From the NCBI GenBank assembly GCA_036985755.1, contig BTQG01000005.1, positions 1 through 49,767 on the forward strand: a stretch of 49,767 nt of DNA, written 5' to 3'. The notes under the pieces were generated by a model. It saw nothing but the letters and a program-made list of their open reading frames with translations, searched no databases and was not told where the DNA came from. Below are positions 7,167 through 15,841 of the stretch, piece after piece. The position numbers and the translations under genes are program-made. Each line of letters opens with the position of its first letter. The first letter of the stretch is position 1. This DNA comes from JACZST01 sp036985755 (lineage in GTDB: Bacteria; Actinomycetota; Acidimicrobiia; Spongiisociales; UBA5794).

Positions 7167-8642
7167 TTAGCGGCTCCCCTCGGTGTCGATCGTGTAGGTG
7201 ACGTTGCGACCGCTCTCTCCGGAGCCGTGACCGTAGTGACCCCATTGCGGGAAGTTGAAGTCGGAGGTGACGGAAGCCGGCAGTAGCAGCACTGCCTCGA
7301 GAAATGCCTCGAGGTCGGGCACCTTGTAGATGTTGACCTCGTAACCCCAGCCGACCAACCGGTCGACCAACTCGCGTACCGGGCCTTCATCCCACTTGAC
7401 CGAATATCGGCTTATGCCCCACGAGGCCAACATCTCCAGCGTCTTGTGCGCCTCCGCAGGCGCGGCGGCGATCAAGGGAGACAGCCAGCCGATGGCGGCC
7501 TGCACGATGGCATCCGTATGTTCGGCTCGGATGCGCCGGAATCCTTCCTCGCCGGTCAAATCGATATCCCCGTTGAACCAGAGCCGATCCTCGGTGAACT
7601 CCGCCTCGGCGACGATCTGCAACACCCGGTCCAGCACATCGGGACCCCCCTTGAGGTCGAGTTTGATTCCCCTGTCGTGTTTGGCGACGGCGAGCACCAC
7701 CTCGTCGAGCGTCAGCCACTCTTCGTCGCGAAGAGCCGGCCTGAACTCAAACGAGTCGTGGCGGCAGATGAACTCGCCGGCCGAGTTCTGCCGTACGTCG
7801 ACTTCGGCCCAGAACACGTCGGAGGCGATGAACTGACGCAAATTCTCCTTGTCGTTGATCCCGTGCCACACGAGTTGCACGCGTGGCGGCAGTGCCTTTT
7901 CACCGGGCACGAGGTCGGCGAGGCGATAGTCCTTGCCACCAGGGGTGCCGCTGGGGATGGCGGCACGCTGTGACTCGAAGATCGTGTCGGCATGGAGGAG
8001 CAGCGCCCCGGTCTCCTTGGCCACGGGCGCCAGCGCCTCGAGCATGAGAGGCTCGTTATCGATAACGGCGAACACGTGATATCCCTCGGCCAGGAAATGC
8101 CGCAGCCCGGCGATCTTGCTCTCCTCGACCCCCTGGTCCCACTCGCCGGGGTTCATAGAAAGGAACTCATTGCTGAAGCTCACTCCATAGGGATCACCGA
8201 GCCGGTTGAGGGATAACAACGTCACCTCTCTCAGGCTCTCCGGCCTACCGGTGAGCAAGCCCACCGAGGTGTTGGGCTGAAGTTGGAACCATCGGATCAT
8301 GGGCAATACCCCGGGAAAGGGCCTGTGCGCGTTGAGGATCGTGTCCTCGTCCCAGCTATGTTCGAGGTACCACTCCACCACCGCGGAGCGCTCCGAGGCC
8401 GGGACCGCGACCCGGTCGAGAAGCTGCTCAACATGGTTCTCGTGCACCGTCACATCGGCGAACCCCAGGCGCGTGAAGTACTCCGTTCGATGGGCCTCGT
8501 CGTAGGACTGGAGCGCGGCGAGCACCGCGTACCGCATGTCAATGATGGAGCCGTCGATGTCGGACACCAACATGAGCTGCTCAACGGGGTATTGGGTGCG
8601 CACCCTGAGGTAACAAACGGCGAGCTCCTTCATCCAGCTCAT
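7167..8642 (-). CDS. HAD-family phosphatase-like domain fused to a FAM151/menorin (DUF2181)-like domain
   Basis: 491 residues, no signal peptide, so cytoplasmic. The N-terminal half has the four HAD motifs: D28-x-D30 (SDIDGS), T131 (LLTGRP), K176 (ESKIAGL) and D195 (VIDNEP). The C-terminal half from about residue 255 resembles the DUF2181/FAM151/menorin family: VWHGINDKENL (H260, N263), AEVDV (E280, D282), RHD (H295), GIKLDLK (K327, K331), LWFNGDI (N357, D359) and a GW near 386. This family is known mainly from animals and is thought to be related to PLC-like phosphodiesterases. The ATG overlaps the stop of the GDPD gene as ATGA. I infer that the two domains act one after the other on a phosphodiester, but no substrate can be assigned. 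Confidence 0.75.
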   Translation of the reverse strand: MSWMKELAVCYLRVRTQYPVEQLMLVSDIDGSIIDMRYAVLAALQSYDEAHRTEYFTRLGFADVTVHENHVEQLLDRVAVPASERSAVVEWYLEHSWDEDTILNAHRPFPGVLPMIRWFQLQPNTSVGLLTGRPESLREVTLLSLNRLGDPYGVSFSNEFLSMNPGEWDQGVEESKIAGLRHFLAEGYHVFAVIDNEPLMLEALAPVAKETGALLLHADTIFESQRAAIPSGTPGGKDYRLADLVPGEKALPPRVQLVWHGINDKENLRQFIASDVFWAEVDVRQNSAGEFICRHDSFEFRPALRDEEWLTLDEVVLAVAKHDRGIKLDLKGGPDVLDRVLQIVAEAEFTEDRLWFNGDIDLTGEEGFRRIRAEHTDAIVQAAIGWLSPLIAAAPAEAHKTLEMLASWGISRYSVKWDEGPVRELVDRLVGWGYEVNIYKVPDLEAFLEAVLLLPASVTSDFNFPQWGHYGHGSGESGRNVTYTIDTEGSR

Positions 8643-9433
8643 CCGTCGCTCTCCTCGGCGGCGGCCGCGGACCGGCTCCCCACCACCGCAAGCATCTGTG
8701 CCGGCCGGTTGGTCGTCACCGCAGTGACGCCCAGATCGATCAACTCAGCGACGCGCTCCTCATCGTCGACCACCCAGGCCCACATACCCAAGCCCACCTT
8801 CCCGGCACTGGCGACCACGGCGGCGTCCACCGGGCTGTGCGGCAGATTGATGCCGGCAGCTCCCAACACGTCGGCGGTATCGACACTGCTGTGTACGACT
8901 GCCGCAGTCTCGGTAGGATCGATACCCGCGGGCAGGTCATCCGGGTTGAGGAGGGTGGCGATCTCGTTCGTCGCCGCCGCCATGATGTCAAAACAATCCA
9001 ACCGGCAACCGCTGACCACCACGTCACCGGTCATTGCCGCATCGCGCACCGCGTCCACACCCGGAGCAACCGCTTCAGGGGTCTGGAAATCGAGATTCAA
9101 CGGCACGCGTCCTTTGGCCAAATCGAGGACCTGCTCGAGCGATGGGACTCGCTCGCCGGCGAACTCGGGACCCATCCAGACGCCGGCGTCCAGACGCCGT
9201 ATCTCCTGCCAGGTGTGATCCGCCACAAGGCCCCTGCCCGTCGTCGTGTGCTCGAGCCGCGCCGAGTGTATGAGGATCGGCACGCCATCTTTGGTCAATC
9301 GCACATCGACCTCAACCATGTCGACGCCGATATCGATCGCCCTCTCTATGGCCAGCGTCGTGTTCTCAGGCGCCCGGTCGCTGTCGCCGCGGTGAGCAAC
9401 GATCTGCGGCCACGGCGGTGGCTCGTAGGCCAT
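8639..9433 (-). CDS. Glycerophosphodiester phosphodiesterase family protein
   Basis: 264 residues, cytoplasmic. The family hydrolyses glycerophosphodiesters to sn-glycerol 3-phosphate and an alcohol. The signature AHRGDS (H14, R15), APENT (E23), the metal-binding pair E41/D43 in MVEVDVRLTKDG, and the second catalytic-site histidine H56 (ILIHS) are all present. The usual Asp after this histidine is replaced by Ser, a tolerated variation. The length is normal for the family. It follows the ABC ATPase gene after 57 bases and overlaps the HAD/FAM151-like gene by four bases, so the imported solute is probably a phosphodiester. Confidence 0.88.
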   Translation of the reverse strand: MAYEPPPWPQIVAHRGDSDRAPENTTLAIERAIDIGVDMVEVDVRLTKDGVPILIHSARLEHTTTGRGLVADHTWQEIRRLDAGVWMGPEFAGERVPSLEQVLDLAKGRVPLNLDFQTPEAVAPGVDAVRDAAMTGDVVVSGCRLDCFDIMAAATNEIATLLNPDDLPAGIDPTETAAVVHSSVDTADVLGAAGINLPHSPVDAAVVASAGKVGLGMWAWVVDDEERVAELIDLGVTAVTTNRPAQMLAVVGSRSAAAAEESDG

Positions 9434-9490
9434 GCGGTCAACCGTATCCGGGTCGACGGAGACCGGATCGCGCCGTATTTGTGGAGCCTC

Positions 9491-10591
9491 TCAGGCCCAG
9501 AGAAGCGATTGTTCGGTCTCCGGATCGAAGAATTGGATCCTACTCGTGTTGAAGACGAGGGTGATGGTGTCCCCTACGCTGACTCCCCTGCTCTTGTCCA
9601 CCAGCACGCGCATGTCGGCACCGTTGATGCCCACCCCCACCAGGTCCTCCCTTCCCAGGGGCTCGACGACTTCGACCTGCCCGATGAGGGTGACACCTTC
9701 GGCGGGTGGAGACGCGTCGTCGGCCAGGTCCACGTCCTCCGGCCGCACCCCCATGATGACCTTGCCGTCGGCGGATGCCGCTTTTTCCCCACGGTCATGA
9801 GGGAGGACGAGGTCGATCGCCTCGCTCTTTGCCCGAAAGTCCCCGTTGACGCGCATGATCTCGACGTCGAAGAAGTTCATGGGTGGGTTGCCGACGAAGC
9901 CTGCGACGAACAGCGTCTTCGGGCGGTCATAGAGCGTTGCGGGCACGTCGTATGCCTGGAGCACACCGTTCGACATCACCGCGATCCGGTCGGCCATCGT
10001 CATCGCCTCCACCTGGTCGTGGGTCACGTAGATCGAGGTGATGCCCAGGCCCTCCTGGAGTCGTTTGATCTCCCCGCGCATGGTCAGTCGGAGACGGGCG
10101 TCGAGGTTCGACAGCGGCTCGTCGAAGAGCAGGAGCTGCGGCTCCTTCACCAGGGCGCGCCCCAGGGCCACCCGCTGTTGCTGCCCACCCGATAGCTGGG
10201 CGATCCTGCGATCGAGCAGATCGCCGATGCCCATCATGTCGGCCACGGTCTGGACCTTTCGCTTGATGTCTCCCTTGTCCAGCTTCTGCAGCCTGAGCGG
10301 GTAGCTGATGTTGCCGAACACAGACATATGGGGGTAGAGGGCGTAACTCTGGAACACCATGCCGATGCCGCGATCTTTGGGGGCTACCTCGTTCACGACG
10401 TAGCCGTCGAATGAGATGGTCCCCCCGGTGGGTTTGTAGATCCCGGCAACCATCAGCAGCGTCGTCGTCTTCCCGCACCCGGAAGGGCCGAGAAACGCCA
10501 CCAGCTCCCCGTCGGCGATGTCGAGCGTGATGTGGTCGGCGCCGACCACCTCATCCCACGCCTTGCTCAGGTTGTCCAGTTCGACCCTCAT
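9491..10591 (-). CDS. ABC importer ATPase, MalK/UgpC type
   Basis: 366 residues. It has Walker A GPSGCGKT (35-42), the signature LSGGQQQR, Walker B LLLFDEP and the switch histidine in VTHDQ, followed by a C-terminal OB-fold/TOBE regulatory region (from about 235) typical of ATPases of sugar and glycerol-3-phosphate importers. It energises the two permeases encoded just upstream. It begins 25 bases after the second permease gene. A GAAGGGGC stretch precedes the ATG. Members of this subgroup are sometimes shared between several importers in one genome, but here the full set is encoded together. Confidence 0.92.
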   Translation of the reverse strand: MRVELDNLSKAWDEVVGADHITLDIADGELVAFLGPSGCGKTTTLLMVAGIYKPTGGTISFDGYVVNEVAPKDRGIGMVFQSYALYPHMSVFGNISYPLRLQKLDKGDIKRKVQTVADMMGIGDLLDRRIAQLSGGQQQRVALGRALVKEPQLLLFDEPLSNLDARLRLTMRGEIKRLQEGLGITSIYVTHDQVEAMTMADRIAVMSNGVLQAYDVPATLYDRPKTLFVAGFVGNPPMNFFDVEIMRVNGDFRAKSEAIDLVLPHDRGEKAASADGKVIMGVRPEDVDLADDASPPAEGVTLIGQVEVVEPLGREDLVGVGINGADMRVLVDKSRGVSVGDTITLVFNTSRIQFFDPETEQSLLWA

Positions 10592-10616
10592 ATCAGTGCC
10601 CCTTCGTGGTGAGACA

Positions 10617-11528
10617 TCACGTACCTTTCGAGCCGCCGGCGTAGATGTTCAACAGCAACTCCTGAGTGAAGATGAAGAAGATGATCAGTGGGATCATCTG
10701 GAACAGGCCGACGGCCGCCACCAGATTCCAGTTCACCGGTGCGGTATCACTGATGAGCTGGTTGAGGAACACCGGCATGTTGGCGACCTTGGTGCCGATG
10801 GTGAAGGTGAACGGCACCAGGTAGGCGTTCCAGCCCACAATGAAGGTGAACAGGGAGAGGGCGGCGATGCCGGGACGCACCTGGGGCACCATGATCTGCC
10901 ACCACACCCGGAACCGGGACGCCCCGTCGATCAGCGCGGCGCGTTCCATGTCCCAGGAGAGGTTGTCGAAGAAGCCCTTCATCAGCCAGATGCCGAGCGG
11001 GAGCTCGAGAGCGACCATCACCAGCGCCACCCCACCCACCGTGTTGAAGCCGATGTAGTCCCCAATAATCGGGATATCACCCAGGAAGCGCAACACGAAG
11101 AATATCGCGATGAGCAGCATCTCGGCCTTGAACGCATGCAGTACGAGGGTCCCAGTGAGGAAAGCCTTGCGTCCGGTGAACTTCATGCGCGACAGCGCAT
11201 AACCACCGGCCGTCGATGCGATGCCAACGCCGATCACCATGAAGACCGCGATGAGAAGCGAGTTCAACATGGCACTCCAGATGGCGCCCTCGAAAACGAA
11301 ATCCCAGTTGGCGAGTGTGAATCCTCCGATACCCCCTTCGGCGTTGATGGGCAACAGGCCTTGGGTGCGAAACGAGACGGTGGCGATGACCAACCAGGCG
11401 TAACCGACGAGAATCGGAATGATCGACAGAATGAGGAAGGCGTATGCAAAACGGCGACCCATCTTCTCCCGAGCCCTGGGGAGAGGGCCGGCGGCGTGGC
11501 GCGGTGGCGCAGCCTCAGTGGTGGTCAT
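10617..11528 (-). CDS. ABC importer permease, MalG/UgpE type
   Basis: 303 residues with six predicted membrane helices after a short Pro/Ala-rich cytoplasmic N-terminus. The EAA loop that contacts the ATPase is readable as MERAALIDGASRFRVWW. It forms a heterodimeric channel with the permease encoded directly upstream, three bases away. The subtype is that of carbohydrate-uptake-1 family importers, which take up sugars, polyols and glycerol-phosphate compounds. Confidence 0.92.
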   Translation of the reverse strand: MTTTEAAPPRHAAGPLPRAREKMGRRFAYAFLILSIIPILVGYAWLVIATVSFRTQGLLPINAEGGIGGFTLANWDFVFEGAIWSAMLNSLLIAVFMVIGVGIASTAGGYALSRMKFTGRKAFLTGTLVLHAFKAEMLLIAIFFVLRFLGDIPIIGDYIGFNTVGGVALVMVALELPLGIWLMKGFFDNLSWDMERAALIDGASRFRVWWQIMVPQVRPGIAALSLFTFIVGWNAYLVPFTFTIGTKVANMPVFLNQLISDTAPVNWNLVAAVGLFQMIPLIIFFIFTQELLLNIYAGGSKGT

Positions 11529-11531
11529 GGT

Positions 11532-12539
11532 TCACAGGTTCTCGATTCTGGGCTCTTCGATCAGTTCGTTGAACCTGAACAACTTCACGTAGACGACGGC
11601 GAGCACCAGCGCAACCGTGACCAGCACGATCGCCCATGTGGCGCCGTAGCCCCACTGGCTGTTCCCGAAATAGGTGGCAAAGGCCCGTTTGTACGATGTC
11701 AGCGCCCACACTTCGGTGGTAAATAGGCCGGGCCCGCCCTCGGTCAGCAGCAGGATGTACTCGAACGAGGTGAGCAGGGACAACGTCTGATAGGTCGCGA
11801 TGAAGAGCAGCGGCCACTTGATCATGGGGAGTTTGATGTCTCGGATGATCCGCCACGTGGAGGCCCCGTCGACCTTGGCCGCGGTCAGCAGGTCCTTCGG
11901 GATCGACTCGAGGGCCGACGTGAAGATGATCATGCCGAAAGAGGCGCCGATGAACCCGTTGGTGAGGATTACAAACGTCCACGGGCTCCCCCCGAAGATG
12001 AGGTTCTGCCCGGATGCCCCGAGGAACCCGGGGACGATCTGGTTGTAGATGCCGAACGGGTCTGCGGCGGCGAGGCGCTGCCACATCAGGATGTACACCA
12101 CAGACGGCGTCAGCCGGGGAAGCAGCCACACCAGCCGGAAGAAGAAACCGGCGCGCCGCGGGATGTTGGTCGTCACCAACGCCAGCACGAGAGCGAGACC
12201 CAGGTTGAAGAAGATCAGCGTGGTGAACACGTAGAAGAAGGTGTTGCGGGCGATCTTGGGGAAAAACGGGTCGGTGAAGAGGCGCTCGTAGTTGTCGAGC
12301 CCGATGAACTCCCACGCCCGGCTGAAGTTGGCGCTGGAGAGGTTGGTCAGGCTGAGGATGAGAAGCAGGATGCCGGGGATGACGAAGAAGGTGACTACCA
12401 GCGCCAGCGCCGGCCCCATGAAGCCGTAGGCAGCCGCCGTGGAGCGCACCCGCCGGCCCAGTGGGCTGCGCTGCGGCCCCGGTGCGCCGACTGCGGCCCT
12501 CGCCAGCGCGTCCGCTTCTGCCTCGATCGGTTTCGTCAC
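11532..12539 (-). CDS. ABC importer permease, MalF/UgpA type
   Basis: 335 residues starting with GTG at 12539. It has six predicted helices, with the first at about residues 40-62 after a charged N-terminus. The EAA loop is DLLTAAKVDGASTWRII. It pairs with the following MalG-like permease. An 81-base gap carrying a strong hairpin separates it from the binding-protein gene upstream, so its expression is probably lower than that of the binding protein. Confidence 0.92.
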   Translation of the reverse strand: MTKPIEAEADALARAAVGAPGPQRSPLGRRVRSTAAAYGFMGPALALVVTFFVIPGILLLILSLTNLSSANFSRAWEFIGLDNYERLFTDPFFPKIARNTFFYVFTTLIFFNLGLALVLALVTTNIPRRAGFFFRLVWLLPRLTPSVVYILMWQRLAAADPFGIYNQIVPGFLGASGQNLIFGGSPWTFVILTNGFIGASFGMIIFTSALESIPKDLLTAAKVDGASTWRIIRDIKLPMIKWPLLFIATYQTLSLLTSFEYILLLTEGGPGLFTTEVWALTSYKRAFATYFGNSQWGYGATWAIVLVTVALVLAVVYVKLFRFNELIEEPRIENL

Positions 12540-12565
12540 CGGGACGTCACCCTTCTAGCCAGGGA

Positions 12566-12598
12566 GGAGTGGGGGAGGGACGAGCCCTCCCCCACTTC
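12566..12598 (-). terminator. Strong intercistronic hairpin between binding-protein and permease genes
   Basis: A perfect 12-bp stem (12568-12579 with 12585-12596), extended by a G-U and a G-C pair, closes on a five-base loop (12580-12584). It lies 22 bases after the stop of the binding-protein gene. There is no U-tract, so it is more likely a partial attenuator or a 3'-end stabiliser of the upstream mRNA than a full terminator. Such elements are known to raise binding-protein levels over permeases in importer operons. Confidence 0.7.
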
Positions 12599-12620
12599 CC
12601 AGTGTGTCGGTGGCGTTCGA

Positions 12621-14033
12621 TCACCCTCCCTTGATGATCACGTTGTCGCCGAGCTCGTTCTCGAGCTGGTCGACAACGACGTCGACCGCTTCAGCCGGGG
12701 TCAAGTCGCCCGACTCGACCGCCGAGAGCCCGAGGAAATACCCCTCAGACCAGGCACTGAAGAACGGGCTGTTCGGGAGGAAGGTGGTGAAATCGAGCAG
12801 CGGAGCCACCTGACTCAGGAACACTGCACTCGTGTACGGCTCGTAACTCGCTTGCGTGGTCAGGATCCCCAGGTGGCCACTTCCCACCGCATGCAAGGTG
12901 TTCAGTTCCTTGGTCGTTGCCTTGGCAATGACCATGAGGGCCAGATCAGGGTTCTCCGAAGCCGAACTCACCATGTAGACGAGTGGATGGGTCAGGGTGA
13001 TCGGTGTGTTGGTTCCCGCCTCCAGAGCCGGGATCGGACCGAAGCCGGTGTTCTCGAAGAGATAGTCCTCACCACCGAGATCCTTGACGAAGTTCTCAGC
13101 CCAGTCCGCCCATTGCCAGGAACCGCCGAACCAGAAGAGAACGTCTCCTGTGGCAACACCGGTGTTCCAGTTCGTCCAGTCACCGTCGAGACGGGTGCTG
13201 ACCAGGATGTCACGGGAAACAGCGTCGCCAACGATCTCGTAGACCGTCTGTGCTGCCGCTTTGTCGTAGATCAGGGCACCACTGGAGTCGAGGAGCTCGC
13301 CGCCCGCCGCGTAGTAGTAATACAGGAAGTCGGGGCCGTTCTTCGGACGATGCCACCAACCGTTACCCGCATTCACGACGCCGGCCTTCACGGCCTCCTC
13401 TGCCGTGTCGTACATGTCCTCCCAGGTGAATGCGCCACTGGCGAGGTCGGCCGGCAAGGCGTCGATCTCGGCCTGGGACCAGCCAAGCTCGGCGAGGAGG
13501 TCCTTGCGGTAGTACAGCGGTCGTGCCTCGGCATCCTGGGGCACGCCGTAACGCTTACCGTTGAGCTCGGTGGAGGTCCACAACGAGGGGATCATGTCAT
13601 CGAACTCGGAGTAGTTGCCAAGCATGTCGGTCAAGTCGGTGATGATGCCAGACGTGGCCCAGGCGCCGATGTCCTCATGGCCGGACACGATGATGTCGGG
13701 CGCTTCGCCCGCTTGCGATGCCAGCTCGAACTCGGTCTTGTAGTCGCCCCAGTCGGCGTTGTCCTGGATGGTCTTGACCTCGACGCGACGATCGTCGCCA
13801 TCAGCGGCGAGCTGAGCGTTGACGTCGACGACGCCCTTCAACAGATTGTTACAGCGCCCGTCCTCTGTGGGTGGGTTCGCCTTGCATCGGGCCACGATGG
13901 TGACGAGCTCGGTGCCGCCCCCCGTCCCGTTCCCCGTCGACTCATCCTCGCTGCTCGTGCAAGCAGCCGCCACGAGCGCGAAGACGACCCCCAGGATGAT
14001 CAGCGCCCGAAATCGCGTCGGTCTGTGTTTCAT
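12621..14033 (-). CDS. ABC importer solute-binding lipoprotein (carbohydrate-uptake family)
   Basis: 470 residues. The signal peptide ends in the lipobox AAAC with Cys25, followed by an acidic Ser/Gly linker, as expected for a membrane-tethered binding protein. The body has the family-1 extracellular binding-protein pattern, for example APDIIVSGHEDIGAWATSG, NGKRYGVPQDAEARPLYYRKDLL and the FGGSWQW and GFGPIPAL regions. It captures the substrate outside the cell and delivers it to the permeases. AAGGAG stands six bases before the ATG. It is the first gene of the operon. Residues for sugar or phosphate binding cannot be told apart by eye. Confidence 0.9.
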   Translation of the reverse strand: MKHRPTRFRALIILGVVFALVAAACTSSEDESTGNGTGGGTELVTIVARCKANPPTEDGRCNNLLKGVVDVNAQLAADGDDRRVEVKTIQDNADWGDYKTEFELASQAGEAPDIIVSGHEDIGAWATSGIITDLTDMLGNYSEFDDMIPSLWTSTELNGKRYGVPQDAEARPLYYRKDLLAELGWSQAEIDALPADLASGAFTWEDMYDTAEEAVKAGVVNAGNGWWHRPKNGPDFLYYYYAAGGELLDSSGALIYDKAAAQTVYEIVGDAVSRDILVSTRLDGDWTNWNTGVATGDVLFWFGGSWQWADWAENFVKDLGGEDYLFENTGFGPIPALEAGTNTPITLTHPLVYMVSSASENPDLALMVIAKATTKELNTLHAVGSGHLGILTTQASYEPYTSAVFLSQVAPLLDFTTFLPNSPFFSAWSEGYFLGLSAVESGDLTPAEAVDVVVDQLENELGDNVIIKGG

Positions 14034-14104
14034 GTGCTACTCCTTGTCGAATCCCCTGCTCACCCCGGTGAAAGTCGAGAGGGAAGACAAAATGACACTG
14101 AGAA

Positions 14105-14120
14105 CATGAAGTATTCCATG
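14105..14120. promoter_or_regulatory. Imperfect palindrome upstream of the importer operon
   Basis: CATGAAGTATTCCATG (14105-14120) pairs at six of eight positions and contains GAA/TTC arms, as do the two LacI-type operators further right. It lies in the 270-base gap between the importer operon and the divergent gene at 14304. The match to TGGAACGTTCCA is poor, so this is only a candidate for shared control. Confidence 0.2.
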
Positions 14121-14303
14121 GAGCCTTCCGCGCCCGATCTTCGTCCCTCGTGACCCTAGAGTTAGGGATCACATGGCGCAACTGGATACCGTCGAGGAGC
14201 GGGCGGCCACCGGCCCGTTCACACTTTGTTGATGGACCTCTGCCCGACCCCAACGCCTCGTTAGCGGCCCTCTGCCAGGTACCGCTACTCATAGGAGCGC
14301 TCA

Positions 14304-15824
14304 ATGGCAAACCCCGACTCGGATCCGTTACCCCGGACTCCAACACTTGCCGCCGATGCGACCGCGTCGGCGGAGACGGCGCCGGATCCAGGTCCCAGGT
14401 GGGAGCGGCACGATCGCACCCATCTGGAGGTCACGGTGCGATACCCGGTCTCCGAAGACCTGACCTGGGAGGCGTTCTACTTCCTTCCTGAGTCCTTCCG
14501 GCTGGATGCCACCACCTATTCGAAGCGAGAGCTGTTCGCCGACTTCAGGTCATACGTTCGCTTCACCATCCCCCAGCTCGAGTTGGAGCGTGTGCCGGAG
14601 GAAGCTCGGGAACTCGCCGGGCGATTTTCCTCGGGTCCTCCCGACGACGTGGTGAGAGAGCTCAAGCTCTTCGCCAGCCGGGTGCGGTTGGCGATCACCG
14701 AGGCGGCGCAGGCGATCATCGATGCTGCGACCCCTGAGGGTGGAAGTCGTGTGGCAGCCCTCGTCGGTGCGTTCGTGACCGCCGGTGGTGAGGCGCTTAC
14801 CACCATCAGGGATGTGCTGGTGCCCCTGGAGCGAGGAGATCGCGAAGTGGCGAAAACCGCAGCCTGGGTGGATGAATACCTGTCCCGTATCCTGGAGACG
14901 GCGCTCATCGACCTGGCGAATGTGGTCGGAGCCGGCGACGGGTCGGAAGGCGTGTTGGGCGCGACGACTGCGGCGGCAGTCGACGAGGCGCGCTACCGGC
15001 GGTCACGCAAGGCCGGGCCGGTGAGCTCCGCCGACGGTTCCATCCACGATCTCGAAAAGATCGAGCGAAGGCAACACTCACTCAAGCGCTTCACCTCTTC
15101 TGTGCTGTGGCTGGACGTCCACATCCGCGACGGATACGCCCTTGCCCTGCACATCTTCCATGCCCTGGCCGCCGGCATCGCCATGGCTTTCGCAGTGGTC
15201 CTGGCCGTCCTCTTCGGCCAGCCGAATGTGCCGGGCCGTCTCGGCGTGTGGGTGGCGGTGGTGATCGTGGCGTACATGGGCAAGGACCGGCTGAAGGCGA
15301 TCCTGCAGAGCGTGTTCGACTCCCTGGTCGCCACCCGTCTGCCCGACCGACGATGGACGGTGAATCAGCCCGGCAGCTCCTCGGTGTTGGCAGAGGTCGC
15401 GGAGAGGGCGGGTTTCGTCGACAGGGAGGACCTACCGGAACAAGTCGAGACCATGCGCAAAGACGCCTTCCGAAACCGGCTTCAGGAACTCGGCGGACCA
15501 GAGTCGATCCTGCGCCACACCAAGACCGTGACCATGCGAACCGCCGCCATGGAAACCAACGCTCCCGAGTTCGCCTCGCTGACGGACGTTATGCGCGTCG
15601 ACGTATCTCGGTGGCTGACCCACACCGATGACGCCACGAGGACGGTGACCCTCGCCGATCCGGACGCGGGGGAGTTGTTCGAATCGAAGCTACCGCGCGC
15701 CTACGACATCACGGTGGTCTACCGGCTCGCCGCCAAGGACGCGCTGGAAGCGGAGTGGCGGGTCGCTCGCATCGTGGTGAGCCGCAACGGGATCCGACGC
15801 GTTGCCTTGTTGAACGGGGCCTGA
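14304..15824 (+). CDS. Unrecognised membrane protein with two central helices
   Basis: 506 residues; I do not recognise the family. A disordered N-terminus (about 1-35) is followed by a mixed alpha/beta region (HLEVTVRYPVSEDLTWEAFYF), a long helical, Ala/Glu-rich part (about 95-270), two hydrophobic helices (about 283-305 and 312-326), and a C-terminal soluble domain. There is no signal peptide, so both large domains probably face the cytoplasm. AGGAG stands seven bases before the ATG. It is transcribed alone between the importer operon (divergent) and the inositol operon (convergent). Its position suggests, but does not prove, a link to either system. Confidence 0.75.
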   Translation: MANPDSDPLPRTPTLAADATASAETAPDPGPRWERHDRTHLEVTVRYPVSEDLTWEAFYFLPESFRLDATTYSKRELFADFRSYVRFTIPQLELERVPEEARELAGRFSSGPPDDVVRELKLFASRVRLAITEAAQAIIDAATPEGGSRVAALVGAFVTAGGEALTTIRDVLVPLERGDREVAKTAAWVDEYLSRILETALIDLANVVGAGDGSEGVLGATTAAAVDEARYRRSRKAGPVSSADGSIHDLEKIERRQHSLKRFTSSVLWLDVHIRDGYALALHIFHALAAGIAMAFAVVLAVLFGQPNVPGRLGVWVAVVIVAYMGKDRLKAILQSVFDSLVATRLPDRRWTVNQPGSSSVLAEVAERAGFVDREDLPEQVETMRKDAFRNRLQELGGPESILRHTKTVTMRTAAMETNAPEFASLTDVMRVDVSRWLTHTDDATRTVTLADPDAGELFESKLPRAYDITVVYRLAAKDALEAEWRVARIVVSRNGIRRVALLNGA

Positions 15825-15841
15825 CGGCGAGCCCAGACCGG

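Noticed and set aside
12852..14153. A long plus-strand open frame opposite the solute-binding protein
   Set aside because: It is antisense to a complete lipoprotein gene with signal peptide, and the translation shows no family.
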